A stretch of 64,000 nt of DNA from Polynucleobacter sphagniphilus (GCF_001953355.1 NZ_MPIY01000017.1:62001-126000), one strand, 5' to 3'. Positions 1-10,612 are shown, numbered from the stretch's first letter. Notes: a model not told the origin generated them from the sequence alone. A program made the numbers and translations.

Positions 1-297
1 AGCGGCGTGATCTTGTGTAGAGAAAATATTGCAAGAGGCCCATTGCACCTCGGCACCGAGTGCTTCCAATGTCTCAATCAACACAGCCGTTTGAATGGTC
101 ATGTGTAATGAACCGGTAATACGCGCACCGCGCAATGGCTGCTGTGCTGCAAACTCATCGCGAATAGCGATCAAGCCTGGCATCTCGGTTTCGGCAATCG
201 CAATTTCTTTACGGCCAAAGTCTGCCAAAGAAATATCAGCAATTGCGCAACGCGTTGCGACAAAGTCTTGTAAGTTGAAATCAGAAACGGTATTCAT
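1..297 (-). CDS. ahcY: Adenosylhomocysteinase, N-terminal part (cut by window edge)
   Basis: The minus strand from the ATG at 297 encodes about 99 residues typical of the start of S-adenosylhomocysteine hydrolase, including a [12 protein letters not shown] stretch, an EMPGL motif and the [13 protein letters not shown] substrate-domain motif. The rest of the gene lies before position 1. The enzyme cleaves S-adenosylhomocysteine to adenosine and homocysteine and so relieves product inhibition of methyltransferases. It lies downstream of metK on the same strand and directly behind an SAH riboswitch, which fits feedback by its own substrate. Confidence 0.95.
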   Translation of the reverse strand, partial: MNTVSDFNLQDFVATRCAIADISLADFGRKEIAIAETEMPGLIAIRDEFAAQQPLRGARITGSLHMTIQTAVLIETLEALGAEVQWASCNIFSTQDHAA

Positions 298-362
298 GAA
301 TGCTCCAGCTAAATACGATTCAATGCTGGAGTGGGTACTCGCTAGCCATTGAATCATGGGTT

Positions 363-467
363 AGCGAGCGCAGTTGCAATTAGCAAATTGGGGTGTGCCC
401 AAAATTTACTCCCCTCAAGCCTGAGGCAATACTGGTTCTCAGCATTCCTTGCAGCGCTCCTTGAAGG
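363..467 (-). promoter_or_regulatory. SAH riboswitch in the ahcY leader
   Basis: Read on the minus strand, the leader contains UCAAGGAGCGCUGCAA near its 5' end, then a CAGGCUUGAGG segment, then UUGCAACUGCGCUC at its 3' end. UCAAG pairs with CUUGA to form P1, and GAGCGC pairs with GCGCUC in the 3' segment, which is the arrangement of the known SAH riboswitch class of beta- and gammaproteobacteria. It ends 66 nt before the ahcY ATG. In this class SAH binding turns expression on. The class assignment is by motif recognition, not by a covariance search. Confidence 0.88.
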
Positions 468-470
468 TAT

Positions 471-494
471 GGCGAAATTGTAATCAATTTCGCC
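471..494 (-). terminator. Perfect 10-bp hairpin between metK and the ahcY leader
   Basis: GGCGAAATTG and CAATTTCGCC form a perfect stem with a TAAT loop, 32 nt after the metK stop and just upstream of the riboswitch. There is no clean U-run on the minus strand (AUACCUUC follows), so it may be a weak terminator or a processing hairpin separating metK from ahcY. Confidence 0.5.
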
Positions 495-525
495 ATCTTT
501 GGCTTCAATACTAGTTATTTACTAC

Positions 526-1692
526 TTATAGCCCTGCTGCAGCACGTAATGCAGGTGCTTTATCGCATTGCTCCCAGCTAAATTCTGGCTCTTCACGACC
601 AAAGTGACCATACGCTGCTGTTTTGCGATATATCGGACGCAAGAGGTTCAGCATCTTGACGATGCCTTTTGGACGTAAGTCAAAGTGCTCAGAAACGAGT
701 TGTGCAATTTTCTCATCAGAGATCTTGCCAGTGCCAAAGGTGCTCACCATCACTGAAGTGGGTTTAGCAACACCAATCGCATACGAAATCTGAATTAAGC
801 ACTTACTTGCCAAACCTGCGGCCACCACATTCTTTGCAACATAACGACCAGCATAGGCAGCTGAGCGGTCCACTTTAGATGGATCCTTCCCGGAGAAGGC
901 GCCACCACCGTGGGGAGCTGCACCGCCGTAGGTATCTACAATAATCTTGCGGCCTGTTAAACCGCAATCGCCTTGCGGCCCACCAATCACAAAGCGGCCT
1001 GTTGGGTTCACTAAGAAATTAATGGCGCCTTTAATTAAATGCTTTGGCAGTACGGGTTTGATGATTTCTTCGATGACAGCTTCGCGCAATTTCTCAAGGG
1101 AGATATCTTCATCATGCTGAGTAGATAAAACGACGGTGTCGATTGAATCAGGCTTCCCATCAACGTAACGCAAGGTCACTTGTGACTTTGCATCAGGACG
1201 CAACCAGTTCAAACGGCCATCGCGACGCAGTTGAGACTGACGCTCTACCAAACGGTGAGACAAATGAATGGGTAGCGGCATGAGTTCTGCAGTTTCATCA
1301 CAGGCGTAACCAAACATCAAACCCTGGTCGCCAGCACCTTGATCTAGACCGTCGTCGTGCGCCTTATCAACACCTTGAGCAATATCAGGACTTTGTTTGT
1401 CATAGGCAACCAACACAGCACAGCCCTTGTAGTCGATACCGTAATCAGTGTTGTCGTAACCAATTTCACGCAAGGTATTACGGGCTACTTGAATGTAATC
1501 CACGTTTGCGTTGGTTGTAATTTCACCAGCCAAAACCACTAAACCAGTGTTACAGAGAGTTTCAGCCGCAACCCGTGCAGTCGGATCTTGCGCCAAGATG
1601 GCATCTAAGATCGAATCAGAAATTTGGTCCGCTACTTTATCGGGGTGACCTTCAGAAACCGATTCTGAGGTAAAGAAGTAATCATTTGCCAT
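526..1692 (-). CDS. metK: S-adenosylmethionine synthetase
   Basis: This 388-residue protein has the full family length. It shows the N-terminal GHPDK ATP-binding motif (residues 15-19), the [11 protein letters not shown] motif around residue 120 and the glycine-rich [16 protein letters not shown] motif around 262-280. It makes S-adenosylmethionine from methionine and ATP in the cytoplasm. With ahcY downstream it forms the two ends of the methyl cycle. The ATG at 1692 is preceded by an AAAGGAAUG ribosome site. The 200-nt leader upstream can fold into a three-way junction, annotated separately. Confidence 0.97.
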   Translation of the reverse strand: MANDYFFTSESVSEGHPDKVADQISDSILDAILAQDPTARVAAETLCNTGLVVLAGEITTNANVDYIQVARNTLREIGYDNTDYGIDYKGCAVLVAYDKQSPDIAQGVDKAHDDGLDQGAGDQGLMFGYACDETAELMPLPIHLSHRLVERQSQLRRDGRLNWLRPDAKSQVTLRYVDGKPDSIDTVVLSTQHDEDISLEKLREAVIEEIIKPVLPKHLIKGAINFLVNPTGRFVIGGPQGDCGLTGRKIIVDTYGGAAPHGGGAFSGKDPSKVDRSAAYAGRYVAKNVVAAGLASKCLIQISYAIGVAKPTSVMVSTFGTGKISDEKIAQLVSEHFDLRPKGIVKMLNLLRPIYRKTAAYGHFGREEPEFSWEQCDKAPALRAAAGL

Positions 1693-1727
1693 TGCTGCAT
1701 TCCTTTAAAAATTAACACTATCAATTG

Positions 1728-1798
1728 GACAACTCGACGTGCCAGGAACCACAACGGCGACGCTTTAGCAGAATTTTTGAATCGCTCTGCAAGTTGTC
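1728..1798 (-). promoter_or_regulatory. Candidate structured leader (three-way junction) upstream of metK
   Basis: In the metK 5' region, GACAACT (1728-1734) pairs with AGTTGTC (1792-1798). Inside this closing stem lie a second stem (CGTGCC 1738-1743 with GGC-G-ACG 1756-1762, one bulge) and a third stem (GCAGA 1768-1772 with TCTGC 1786-1790). This makes a compact three-way junction about 35 nt before the metK start codon. I do not recognise it as a known SAM riboswitch class. Pairing was done by eye. Confidence 0.4.
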
Positions 1799-1896
1799 TT
1801 AACTCAGCGATAAATCAATTCTATCTGAAAAACGCCAAATCTTGCAATACGCTCAGTAAATTTGGCCATATCGCCAGCATTGAATATCATTGCTAA

Positions 1897-2772
1897 GTGC
1901 GTAAATTTCTTCTTCTAACAACACTCAATGCGATTGCAGCGCTTCCTTTGGCATTAGTACAGCTGATTGGGTCCTTTTTAGGACTATTAGCTTTTTTGGG
2001 CTCAAAACCATATCGCGAACTTTTTAAGCCTCAATATGAGGCTGTCATTTCAAAATACAAACTGCCAAATCATTTATGGGCTGCCGTTCGCGCATCTGGA
2101 ATGCTGTTTTCAGATAGCCTGTGGATTTGGCGTAATCCGCAAAAAGCCCTCAAATTAGCGGAAGTACAAAACTGGGACTTAGTCGAAGAAGCCATTAACG
2201 AAGGGCACGGCTTAGTCATGCTCACACCCCATCTGGGCGGCTTTGAAATCATTCCTCGTGTGCTGGCACAACATTTCCCGGCCACCATCCTATATCGACC
2301 TTCTCGCCAAACATGGCTCAATGAGGTGGTTGAAGAGGGGCGCGCCTATCCCAATATGCACTTTGTACCCACCAACCTCAATGGCGTCCGGCAGATGACG
2401 CGGGCACTGACTCGCGGTGAAGCCATCGGTATTCTGCCCGATCAGGTACCTAGTGGCGGGGAAGGTGTTTGGGTACCCTTCTTTGGGCGCCCCGCTTATA
2501 CAACGCCACTGCCAGCCCGTTTAGCGAGCCGGAATAACACGCCCGTGGTGATGTTTACTGCAAAACGCAAAGGTCTAGGTAAGGGCTGGCTGATGCAGGC
2601 AAGCAGACTTACACCACTCTCCGATGATCCAACAGTCGCAGCCGTAGAACTGAATGTCGCTATCGAAAACGCAATCCTAAAGGCTCCAGAACAATTTATC
2701 TGGGCGTACAACCGCTACAAACATCCGACTGGCGCTGAATTACCGCCAAGTAATGAATTGGTAAATTTATAA
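1897..2772 (+). CDS. Lipid A biosynthesis acyltransferase (LpxL/HtrB family), copy 1
   Basis: A 291-residue membrane-associated acyltransferase with a hydrophobic N-terminal anchor (residues 3-34) and the family's H-x4-E catalytic motif, seen as HLGGFE. It is followed by a typical LYRPSRQ motif and a DQVPSGGEGVWVPFFG stretch. The family transfers secondary acyl chains to lipid A at the inner face of the cytoplasmic membrane. It starts at GTG with a weak ribosome site, and no earlier start is visible. It lies 10 nt before a second copy, so the two are probably co-transcribed with dapF. Confidence 0.9.
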   Translation: MRKFLLLTTLNAIAALPLALVQLIGSFLGLLAFLGSKPYRELFKPQYEAVISKYKLPNHLWAAVRASGMLFSDSLWIWRNPQKALKLAEVQNWDLVEEAINEGHGLVMLTPHLGGFEIIPRVLAQHFPATILYRPSRQTWLNEVVEEGRAYPNMHFVPTNLNGVRQMTRALTRGEAIGILPDQVPSGGEGVWVPFFGRPAYTTPLPARLASRNNTPVVMFTAKRKGLGKGWLMQASRLTPLSDDPTVAAVELNVAIENAILKAPEQFIWAYNRYKHPTGAELPPSNELVNL

Positions 2773-2782
2773 TTAATCGAAA

Positions 2783-3682
2783 ATGACTTGGCTTCAAAAC
2801 CTGTTTAATTTTCTAGCGCTCAAACTGCTGCGCTTATTTGCATTCTTACCTTACAGCCTAACAATTTATATTGGTTATGGCTTAGGTTGGTTGGCTGCCC
2901 ACATACCAAATGAACGCGCTCGGGTAGTCAAAACCAACCTGCGGCTGTGTTTTCCCAATTTGAGTGAAAAAGAAATTGACGCTTTAGCACTAGAACACTG
3001 GAAATTATTTGGGCGCAGTGTCATTGAACGCAGTCGCATTTGGCTCGGTAGTGGCAGGCAAATCACTGACATTGTCACCATTCGGTCGGCCATCACCCTT
3101 GGAGATCGTAAGCCTCGCCTACTCATCAATCCACACTTTGTGGGATTAGAGGGAGGCTTCATGGCTCTGTCAGTATTAGCCGCTGAACATGACTGGCCCA
3201 GAGGGGCAGGCCTATATCAAAACATGAAAAATCCATTCTTCAATCAAAAGATGATCGATTGGCGCAATCGCTTTGGTGGCAAGTCTATTGAAAGACAAAG
3301 TCGTCTACGTGATTTGATTCGCGAGATTCAGACGGGTAATTTTATTTTTATTGCCCCTGATATTGATCTTGGTCCTCGTGACTCAGTCTTTGTCCCATTC
3401 TTTGGCATTCAAACCAATACGATCACTTCAGTCTCCCGTTTGGCAAAATTAAGTGGTGCGGAAGTATGTCTCATGACTACCACCCTCAATCCAGACCGTA
3501 AGGGCTATACCTGCAACATTAGCGAACCGTTACCCAATTTTCCTAGTGATGATGTAGAGCAAGATACGGCTCGACTCAATCGCTATATCGAGGATCTTGT
3601 TCGCGAAAGACCGGCAGAGTACTATTGGGTACATAAGCGCTTTAAGCATCGCCCCGCAGGCGAACCCAGTCTTTATAACTAA
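2783..3682 (+). CDS. Lipid A biosynthesis acyltransferase (LpxL/HtrB family), copy 2
   Basis: This 299-residue paralogue carries the H-x4-E motif as HFVGLE and the conserved [18 protein letters not shown] substrate/oxyanion region. Its N-terminus is hydrophobic ([21 protein letters not shown]). It resembles the third copy at 25,798 more closely than copy 1; both share RVVKTNL, LCFPNL and VHKRFK motifs. Different copies may add different acyl chains or act at different positions of lipid A, but the sequence alone does not say which. Confidence 0.9.
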   Translation: MTWLQNLFNFLALKLLRLFAFLPYSLTIYIGYGLGWLAAHIPNERARVVKTNLRLCFPNLSEKEIDALALEHWKLFGRSVIERSRIWLGSGRQITDIVTIRSAITLGDRKPRLLINPHFVGLEGGFMALSVLAAEHDWPRGAGLYQNMKNPFFNQKMIDWRNRFGGKSIERQSRLRDLIREIQTGNFIFIAPDIDLGPRDSVFVPFFGIQTNTITSVSRLAKLSGAEVCLMTTTLNPDRKGYTCNISEPLPNFPSDDVEQDTARLNRYIEDLVRERPAEYYWVHKRFKHRPAGEPSLYN

Positions 3683-3693
3683 ATGGAATTCCT

Positions 3694-4593
3694 TTGAGCA
3701 ATACAGCACGCAAACTTCGCTTTACTAAAATGCATGGCGCGGGCAATGACTTTATTGTGCTCAATGGCATTGACCAAGATTTAAGCAGCATTACTACAGA
3801 ACAATGGAAGCAATTAGCGCACCGTCAATTTGGCATTGGTGCCGATCAAATTCTCTTGGTAGAAAAAGCCACTCGCCCAGATGCTGATTTTCGTTATCGT
3901 ATTTTCAATGCAGATGGTGGCGAGGTAGAGCAATGTGGCAATGGGTCACGCTGCTTTGTACGCTATGTACAAGACCACGGGCTATCCAACAAAAATCCTT
4001 TGCGCGTTGAGGTAGCTCATACCATCCTCACACTGCTGTCCCATGAAGATGGGCAAGTAGAGGTGAATATGGGTGCACCTATTTTTGAACCTAGTCGTAT
4101 TCCATTTAACCCGGCAGGTTTACCAAGCAAGCAAGACTTTCATGAAACTGTTTATGCCTTAGCTGTTAGTAATAATCCAGGTCATCATGATGACTGGATT
4201 AGCGTAGTGTCTATGGGCAACCCTCATGCAGTGCAAGTCGTAGTCGATGTTGAAAGCGCGCCTGTGCTTACAGAAGGTCCGTTGATTGAGAGTCATCCCG
4301 CTTTCCCAAACCGTGTCAATGCCGGCTACATGCAGATTATGAATCGCCATGAAATTAAATTACGTGTATTTGAGCGTGGGGCTGGCGAGACCTTGGCTTG
4401 CGGTACTGGTGCATGCGCGGCAGTCGTAGCAGGGATTCGTCGGGGTATGCTCGATTCACCCGCACTAGTTCACACCCGTGGTGGCGATTTAACAATTGGA
4501 TGGGGCGGCATTCACAATAATGTTTGCGAGCCAGTCATCATGACTGGGCCCGCCATCACGGTCTTTGAAGGTGAGACTGATTTTCCTGCTTAA
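3694..4593 (+). CDS. dapF: Diaminopimelate epimerase
   Basis: A 299-residue enzyme converting LL- to meso-diaminopimelate for lysine and peptidoglycan synthesis. Both active-site cysteines are visible, in EQCGNGSRC and in [10 protein letters not shown], along with the N-terminal [11 protein letters not shown] motif. The only start that keeps the N-terminal beta strand is TTG at 3694; the nearby ATG at 3683 is out of frame and stops after three codons. The enzyme is slightly longer than the usual ~275 residues. It lies 11 nt behind the acyltransferase gene and converges on pyrE. Confidence 0.95.
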   Translation: MSNTARKLRFTKMHGAGNDFIVLNGIDQDLSSITTEQWKQLAHRQFGIGADQILLVEKATRPDADFRYRIFNADGGEVEQCGNGSRCFVRYVQDHGLSNKNPLRVEVAHTILTLLSHEDGQVEVNMGAPIFEPSRIPFNPAGLPSKQDFHETVYALAVSNNPGHHDDWISVVSMGNPHAVQVVVDVESAPVLTEGPLIESHPAFPNRVNAGYMQIMNRHEIKLRVFERGAGETLACGTGACAAVVAGIRRGMLDSPALVHTRGGDLTIGWGGIHNNVCEPVIMTGPAITVFEGETDFPA

Positions 4594-4610
4594 GTTCTTA
4601 GGCAGGAAAC

Positions 4611-5279
4611 TTAAATACCATATTTTTCGCGGTAGGCTTTCACAGCCGGCAAATAGGCACCGAGCTGACTATCGCTTGAAGCAGTTAAGAAAGCCATCAA
4701 ATCAGCTAAATTAGCAATCGCAATCACCGGCAAACCAAATTCTTGCTCCACCGCTTGAACTGCAGACTTGTCTCCAATCTCAGTGGCTGTTCCAGACTTT
4801 TCCATGCGATCCAAGGCAATGAGTACCGCAGCAGGCTCAGCCCCAGCAGCACGAATCAATTGCACCGACTCCCTTACCGAGGTACCGGCCGAGATCACAT
4901 CGTCAATGATGACCACCTTGCCTTGAACGGGAGCGCCCACCAAGGTGCCGCCCTCACCATGATCCTTGGCTTCTTTACGGTTATACGCATATGGCACATT
5001 TCGACCAGCCTGCGCTAAAGCAATCGCGGTAGCGGCCGCTAAGGTAATCCCTTTATATGCAGGGCCATAGAGCATGTCATATTGAATGTTCGATTCTTGG
5101 AGGGCACGAGCGTAATACTGCCCCAGCGCGTTTAAGCGTACGCCGTCATTAAATTCGCCAGCATTAAAGAAATAAGGGGTCAGTCTGCCCGCTTTGGTTT
5201 TAAACTCCCCAAACGACAATACTTTTGCCTCTAAGGCGAAACGAATAAAGTTAACTTGATTTGAATTTTCTGAGCTCAT
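4611..5279 (-). CDS. pyrE: Orotate phosphoribosyltransferase
   Basis: The 222-residue protein has the PRPP-binding signature VVIIDDVISAGTS and the upstream PAYKGITLAAATA loop. It joins orotate to PRPP to give orotidine monophosphate in pyrimidine synthesis. It is transcribed divergently from xthA with only 8 nt between the start codons, so the two promoters must overlap the neighbouring coding sequences. Confidence 0.95.
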   Translation of the reverse strand: MSSENSNQVNFIRFALEAKVLSFGEFKTKAGRLTPYFFNAGEFNDGVRLNALGQYYARALQESNIQYDMLYGPAYKGITLAAATAIALAQAGRNVPYAYNRKEAKDHGEGGTLVGAPVQGKVVIIDDVISAGTSVRESVQLIRAAGAEPAAVLIALDRMEKSGTATEIGDKSAVQAVEQEFGLPVIAIANLADLMAFLTASSDSQLGAYLPAVKAYREKYGI

Positions 5280-5287
5280 AGGCCTAC

Positions 5288-6070
5288 ATGTTACGCATCA
5301 TTTCCGCCAACCTCAACGGTATTCGTTCTGCAGTCAAAAAAGGCTTCCTGCCATGGATGACAAAACAGCAGGCCGACTTTGTCTGCCTACAGGAACTGAA
5401 AGCCCAGCGCGATGATCTGGACGATGCCATACTCAACCCAGATGGGATGCATGGCTTTTTCCATCATGCAGAAAAGAAGGGTTACAGTGGCTGCGGCATT
5501 TATACCCCCCATCAACCAGATGAAGTACTTTATGGTTTTGGTAATGAGGAGTTTGATGCTGAGGGCCGTTATGTTGAGGCTCGCTTCAAAGGCTTATCAA
5601 TTCTTTCGGTATATATGCCCTCCGGCTCCAGCTCCCCAGAGAGACAGGAGGCTAAATTTCGCTACCTTGACGCCTTTCTGCCGCACCTCATCAAGCTTAA
5701 AAAGTCTGGTAGAGAAATCGTACTGTGTGGTGATGTGAATATTGCTCACAATGAAATAGATCTAAAGAACTGGAAAGGCAATCTCAAGAATTCTGGCTTT
5801 TTGCCAGAGGAGCGCGCTTGGCTGAGCAAGCTGTTTGATCAAGTCGGATACGTTGATGTCTATCGTCAAATTGAACCAGAAGCGACTGAAGCTTGTTACA
5901 CCTGGTGGAGCAATCGGGGGCAAGCTTATGCCAAAAATGTGGGTTGGCGTATTGACTATCACCTCGCCACACCCGATATTGCAGCGACCGCACAATCGAC
6001 TTCTATATACAAAGATGAGCGCTTCTCAGATCACGCGCCCTTGATTGTGGATTACGACTGGTCTATTTAA
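5288..6070 (+). CDS. xthA: Exodeoxyribonuclease III (AP endonuclease family)
   Basis: The 260-residue protein begins with the family's ISANLNGIRSA motif and has LQELKAQ (metal-binding Glu), GDVNIAHNEIDLKNWK and the C-terminal FSDHAPLIVDY catalytic His motif. It acts in base-excision repair at abasic sites and as a 3'-5' exonuclease on double-stranded DNA. It is divergent from pyrE, and its last 4 nt overlap the convergent ampG gene. Confidence 0.95.
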   Translation: MLRIISANLNGIRSAVKKGFLPWMTKQQADFVCLQELKAQRDDLDDAILNPDGMHGFFHHAEKKGYSGCGIYTPHQPDEVLYGFGNEEFDAEGRYVEARFKGLSILSVYMPSGSSSPERQEAKFRYLDAFLPHLIKLKKSGREIVLCGDVNIAHNEIDLKNWKGNLKNSGFLPEERAWLSKLFDQVGYVDVYRQIEPEATEACYTWWSNRGQAYAKNVGWRIDYHLATPDIAATAQSTSIYKDERFSDHAPLIVDYDWSI

Positions 6071-7323
6071 GTACGCTCAGATTCTGCCGTATGATTCCAC
6101 GGGGCAATCTTGAGTAGCAACAGCATTCCCGGTAGCGCCAGAGCAAAACATAAGATGAAGAAATTAAACCAGCCCAAAGCTTCAACGATATAGCCGGTCA
6201 TAGCATTAATAAAAGTACGTGGCACTGCAGCCAAGCTGGTAAACAAAGCAAATTGCGTTGCCGTATAGCGAGGGTCAGTAGTTTGAGCAATGTATGCAGT
6301 AAAAGCGGCCGTCCCCAGACCAACAGCAAAAGCTTCAAAGCCAATCACCCAAGCCAAGATCCATGGGCTTAGACCAACTTTGGCCAAAATAGCAAAGCCC
6401 AAAATAGCAATGGCCTGCAAGACGCCAAAAATCCATAGGCCGCGCGCAATGGTCATCCTCTGCAGCCAATAGGCGCCTAATAAGCCGCCGCCTAAGCTAG
6501 CCCAAAGACCGGCGTTCTTTGCTACCAAACCAATCTGTGTACGAGTAAAACCCAGGTCCATATAAAACGGCGTAGCCAAAGCGGTTGCCATGGAGTCGCC
6601 CAACTTATATAAAAAAATAAACGCCAGAATCGTGAATGCGTAACGCCAACCGCGTCGTGTAATGAATTCTTTAAAAGGCTCGATAACTGCAGCACGCAAA
6701 GTTTGAGGCGGCTTCCCGCGTAAAGTAGGCTCAGGCAACATCAGGGTTGTCAGAACGCCAATAGAAATAAATCCACCCGTAATTAAGAACACTGTGGACC
6801 AAGGCATAAAATCTGACAAGATCAAAGATAAAGAGCCGGGCACCAAAGTAGACAGCTTATAAGCATTTACAAATACGGCAGTGCCAGAACCTAACTGCGC
6901 ATCAGTAAGCCATTCGCGTCGATAAGCATCGACCACAATATCCTGACTAGCAGAAAAGAATGCAACGACTGCTGCCAAGCCAACTACGATCCAAATCTCT
7001 GTTACGGGATTAAAAAATCCCATCGCCATTACCGCAGCCATGGTGATTATTTGTGTCACTAACATCCACCCCCGTCGTCTTCCTAAAAAAGGAAATGGAT
7101 AGCGATCGAGAAATGGTGACCACAGAAATTTCCAGGTGTAGGGAAAACCCACTAAGGCAAATAGGCCAATTGCCTTCAAATCAACGCCGCCTGATTTAAG
7201 CCAGGCAGCTAGTAGGTTGTATAGGATGAATAAGGGTAGGCCACTAGTAAAGCCCAAAAAAGCACAGGCGATAAAGGCTTTGGTATTGCTAGGGCCTTTA
7301 AGTGAGGCAGAAGGTGTACTCAA
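6067..7323 (-). CDS. ampG: AmpG-like muropeptide transporter (MFS)
   Basis: A 418-residue protein with about 12 hydrophobic segments and the AmpG pattern SGLPLFILYNLLAAWL near the N-terminus, followed by FLWSPFLDRYPFPFLGRRRGW. AmpG imports anhydro-muropeptides released from peptidoglycan for recycling. Its start overlaps the metW stop (ATGA-type), making it the last gene of the slmA-metX-metW-ampG run. The substrate is inferred from family likeness. Confidence 0.85.
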   Translation of the reverse strand: MSTPSASLKGPSNTKAFIACAFLGFTSGLPLFILYNLLAAWLKSGGVDLKAIGLFALVGFPYTWKFLWSPFLDRYPFPFLGRRRGWMLVTQIITMAAVMAMGFFNPVTEIWIVVGLAAVVAFFSASQDIVVDAYRREWLTDAQLGSGTAVFVNAYKLSTLVPGSLSLILSDFMPWSTVFLITGGFISIGVLTTLMLPEPTLRGKPPQTLRAAVIEPFKEFITRRGWRYAFTILAFIFLYKLGDSMATALATPFYMDLGFTRTQIGLVAKNAGLWASLGGGLLGAYWLQRMTIARGLWIFGVLQAIAILGFAILAKVGLSPWILAWVIGFEAFAVGLGTAAFTAYIAQTTDPRYTATQFALFTSLAAVPRTFINAMTGYIVEALGWFNFFILCFALALPGMLLLLKIAPWNHTAESERT

Positions 7324-7901
7324 GCGCGACGTATGCGAAACAGAGCCAAACTACCAAACAAATTGGGCATTAATGTAACTACCCGACCCTCATGCAAGAT
7401 GCATTGATCAATGATTTTCAGACCAAGATTGGATGCCAGATTTTCAAAATCAGCCACCGTGAGTACGCGCACATTAGGCGTGTTGTACCACTGATATGGC
7501 AGGCTTTTGGATACAGGCATATGACCCAGTCCAACGGCTAAACGATGTGACCAGTGGCCAAAATTTGGAAAAGAAATAATAGATTCTTTACCAACACGCA
7601 CCACTTCGCGCAAAATCTTTTCTGTTTGATGAATGGTTTGTAAGGTCTGAGATAAAACTACGGTGTCAAAACTAGCATCTCCAAAAAGAGCGAGTCCGCC
7701 CTCTAAATTTTGCTGAATGACATTGAGCCCCTTTTGTACACAAGCAAGTACGCGAGCATCATCAATTTCAACACCATAGGCTTGCACCGTTTTTTGTGTT
7801 TGAAGATATTCCAAAAAACTACCATCACCACAACCTAGATCTAAAACCTGGCTGTTGGGTGATATCCAATTAGCAATGGCAGAAAAATCAGCGCGCTTCA
7901 T
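7320..7901 (-). CDS. metW: Methionine biosynthesis protein MetW (SAM-dependent methyltransferase fold)
   Basis: A 193-residue class I methyltransferase-fold protein with the SAM-binding motif [14 protein letters not shown] and the typical [11 protein letters not shown] segment of MetW. MetW is found next to MetX across proteobacteria and supports the homoserine acylation step. Its start overlaps the metX stop by 4 nt, which implies translational coupling. Confidence 0.92.
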   Translation of the reverse strand: MKRADFSAIANWISPNSQVLDLGCGDGSFLEYLQTQKTVQAYGVEIDDARVLACVQKGLNVIQQNLEGGLALFGDASFDTVVLSQTLQTIHQTEKILREVVRVGKESIISFPNFGHWSHRLAVGLGHMPVSKSLPYQWYNTPNVRVLTVADFENLASNLGLKIIDQCILHEGRVVTLMPNLFGSLALFRIRRA

Positions 7902-9037
7902 GAATGAACCTTATGCATTTTTTCAAAATACGCACGAATCAGATTATGGTAGCGCGGGTCATTCAACAAAAAGGCATCGTGGCCATGTGGTGCGTCAATC
8001 TCCGCATAACTGACCTGACTCTTATTGCTTAATAAGGATTGCACGATTTCGCGACTGCGATTTGGCGGGAAGCGCCAATCTGTTGAAAAACTTACCACCA
8101 AGAATTTCGCCTGAATATCTGCTAAGGCACGATCTAGACTACCACCATAACGTCGCGATGGATCAAAATAGTCCAATGCGCGTGTAATCAATAGATAGGT
8201 GTTGGCATCAAAATAATTGGAGAACTTATCACCCTGATGGCGTAAATAACTCTCGACCTCAAACTCAACATCAAAACTAAAGCGGTAGTCATTTGATTCA
8301 CCATGAGGGCGCTGTAACTCGCGCCCAAACTTTTCAGCCATATCGTCATCTGACAAATAAGTAATATGGCCAACCATACGCGCGAGTCTTAAGCCACGCT
8401 TGGGTACTACTCCGTACTCGTAATAGTTCCCGCCATGGAAGTCTGGATCAGAGAGAATGGCATTGCGAGCGACTTCGTTGAAAGCAATGTTTTGTGCGCT
8501 GAGTTTTGGTGTGGAGGCAATCACTACGCAATGATCTAAACGCTTAGGGTATTGAATCGCCCAAGCCATCGCTTGCATGCCACCCAAGCTACCACCCATT
8601 ACTGCCGCAAACTTACGAATACCTAATTTATCAGCCAAGCGCGCCTGGGTATTTACCCAATCCTCAACAGTAATGACTGGAAAGTTGGCACCATATGGTT
8701 TGCCATCTTCAGGATTAATACTCATTGGCCCAGTTGAGCCAAAGCAGGAGCCTAAATTATTAACGCCGATGACATAAAAATAATTGGTATCGACTGGCTT
8801 ACCAGGTCCAATCATATTGTCCCACCAGCCAATGTCATTTGCATTATCGGGGCTTGGTCCCGCTACATGATGGGATGCATTGAGGGCATGGCAAATTAAT
8901 ACGGCATTGCTTTTATCAGCATTTAACTTGCCGTACGTTTCAATCACTAAGTCATAAGCAGGCAGAATGGCGCCACTTTGCAAAGGCAAGGGCTCGGCAA
9001 AATGGATGGTGTTTCTAGAGAGGTTTAGCTCGCTCAT
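7898..9037 (-). CDS. metX: Homoserine O-acyltransferase MetX
   Basis: A 379-residue alpha/beta-hydrolase-fold acyltransferase. The nucleophile sits in [12 protein letters not shown], preceded by the family motif [12 protein letters not shown]; the C-terminal HGHDAFL carries the catalytic His. It activates homoserine with an acetyl or succinyl group as the first committed step of methionine synthesis. The acyl donor cannot be decided from sequence alone, since many proteobacterial MetX enzymes use succinyl-CoA. It is coupled by 4-nt overlaps to slmA upstream and metW downstream. Confidence 0.93.
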   Translation of the reverse strand: MSELNLSRNTIHFAEPLPLQSGAILPAYDLVIETYGKLNADKSNAVLICHALNASHHVAGPSPDNANDIGWWDNMIGPGKPVDTNYFYVIGVNNLGSCFGSTGPMSINPEDGKPYGANFPVITVEDWVNTQARLADKLGIRKFAAVMGGSLGGMQAMAWAIQYPKRLDHCVVIASTPKLSAQNIAFNEVARNAILSDPDFHGGNYYEYGVVPKRGLRLARMVGHITYLSDDDMAEKFGRELQRPHGESNDYRFSFDVEFEVESYLRHQGDKFSNYFDANTYLLITRALDYFDPSRRYGGSLDRALADIQAKFLVVSFSTDWRFPPNRSREIVQSLLSNKSQVSYAEIDAPHGHDAFLLNDPRYHNLIRAYFEKMHKVHS

Positions 9038-9693
9038 TCGGAGAGAAGAATGCGAAGACTAATGTCAGAAGCTTCAGTTGGTAGTTTTTTAAAACCGCTA
9101 CGCGCAAAGCGATGCCAACGTCCCAAGACAAAACTCATCAACATGGCAGCCCGAATACCCACCTCATCTTGACTCACGTGTGACCATGCACCACCTTGAG
9201 TCTGGGCAATTCTTAATGCTTGCTTCAGTGATGCCTCGACACGATCTAGAACCTGAGTGATGCGCTCTTGTAAACGATCATCCTCCTGCAGCAAAGCATC
9301 GCCCAAGAGCACGCGAGTCATGCCGGGGTTTTTTTCCGCAAAGAATAAAAGCATTTGCAACATGCCGCGCGCTTGGGCAAGACCGGATTCTTCTTTTTGA
9401 TTAATCTGATTAATTAAGCCAAATACAGTCTGCTCAATAAAGGCAATGAGCCCCTCGAACATTTGCGCTTTACTAGCAAAGTGACGATACAGAGCCGCTT
9501 CCGATACTTGTATTTTGGCTGCCAAGGCAGCCGTTGTGACCCGCTCACCTTTTGGATTTTGCAACATCTCCGCAAGCACTTGCAAGATTTGCAAACGGCG
9601 CTCGCCTGGGCGTGGGCGCTTACGTGTCTTACCGGCGTCAGCAACGCTGTTGTCAACTTCTGCTGCCGGCTCGAGGGAATCACGCATAGTCAT
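9034..9693 (-). CDS. slmA: SlmA-like TetR-family nucleoid occlusion factor
   Basis: A 219-residue TetR-family protein. After a basic linker ([10 protein letters not shown]) comes a helix-turn-helix ([25 protein letters not shown], residues about 52-75) matching the SlmA type. The C-terminal all-helical domain is long. SlmA binds DNA sites away from the terminus and blocks FtsZ assembly over the nucleoid. It begins 16 nt from the argB stop and overlaps metX by 4 nt, giving an argB-slmA-metXW order. Confidence 0.82.
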   Translation of the reverse strand: MTMRDSLEPAAEVDNSVADAGKTRKRPRPGERRLQILQVLAEMLQNPKGERVTTAALAAKIQVSEAALYRHFASKAQMFEGLIAFIEQTVFGLINQINQKEESGLAQARGMLQMLLFFAEKNPGMTRVLLGDALLQEDDRLQERITQVLDRVEASLKQALRIAQTQGGAWSHVSQDEVGIRAAMLMSFVLGRWHRFARSGFKKLPTEASDISLRILLSE

Positions 9694-9709
9694 ATCGCTT
9701 ATTGATTGA

Positions 9710-10612
9710 TTACCTGGAACGGATCATGGTGCCGAAAGCTTGCTCAGTCAAAATTTCCAATAACAAAGAGTGCTCAATTCGGCCGTCAATAATATGCACT
9801 GAATTGACGCCGCTCTTTGCTGCATCTAATGCTGAAGAAATCTTAGGCAACATGCCACCAGAAATAGTGCCATCCGCAAATAGGGCATCAATTTCACGCG
9901 CAGTCAAATCGGTAATCAAAGTGCCATTTTTATCCAACACGCCGGGAATATTGGTCATCATGACTAATTTTTCAGCATGCAAAATTTCAGCCATCTTGCC
10001 AGCAACCAAATCGGCATTGATGTTATAGGCTTGACCCTCGTCGCTAAAGCCAATGGGTGATATCACTGGAATAAAGGCATCATCTTGCAATGCTTTTACT
10101 ACTGCTGGATTAATAGCTTCAATCTCACCCACATACCCAATATCAATTGTCTCTCCAGGATTTTTTTCATCTGGAATTAACATTTTTCGCGCATGAATTA
10201 AGCCGCCATCCTTACCGGTCAAGCCCACAGCCTGACCGCCAAAGTGGTTGATCAACATCACAATATCTTGCTGCACTTCACCACCGAGAACCCATTCAAC
10301 TACTTCCATGGTTTCGTCATCAGTGATGCGCATACCTTGAATAAAGTTACCGGTCTTACCGATCTTTTTGAGGGCTTCATCAATTTGTGGGCCGCCGCCA
10401 TGAACCACCACTGGATTCATACCAACTAGCTTGAGCAAAATGACATCGCGCGCAAAACTTTCTTTGAGACGCTCTTCGACCATGGCGTTCCCGCCGTACT
10501 TGATCACAATAGTTTTGCCGTGGTACTGCCGAATATAAGGCAGAGCCTCAGCTAAGATCTCCGCCTTTAATAAAGGCGAGATATCTGCGAGAGAAGGTGA
10601 TTGATTAGACAT
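9710..10612 (-). CDS. argB: Acetylglutamate kinase
   Basis: A 300-residue amino-acid kinase with the motifs [12 protein letters not shown] near the N-terminus, VVHGGGPQI in the substrate loop and [10 protein letters not shown] near the C-terminal third. It phosphorylates N-acetylglutamate in arginine synthesis. It sits 8 nt downstream of dksA and upstream of slmA on the same strand. Confidence 0.96.
   Translation of the reverse strand: MSNQSPSLADISPLLKAEILAEALPYIRQYHGKTIVIKYGGNAMVEERLKESFARDVILLKLVGMNPVVVHGGGPQIDEALKKIGKTGNFIQGMRITDDETMEVVEWVLGGEVQQDIVMLINHFGGQAVGLTGKDGGLIHARKMLIPDEKNPGETIDIGYVGEIEAINPAVVKALQDDAFIPVISPIGFSDEGQAYNINADLVAGKMAEILHAEKLVMMTNIPGVLDKNGTLITDLTAREIDALFADGTISGGMLPKISSALDAAKSGVNSVHIIDGRIEHSLLLEILTEQAFGTMIRSR

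Noticed and set aside
1693..1896. A known SAM-I or SAM-II riboswitch before metK
   Set aside because: The conserved core sequences of these classes are absent; only a generic three-way junction is seen.
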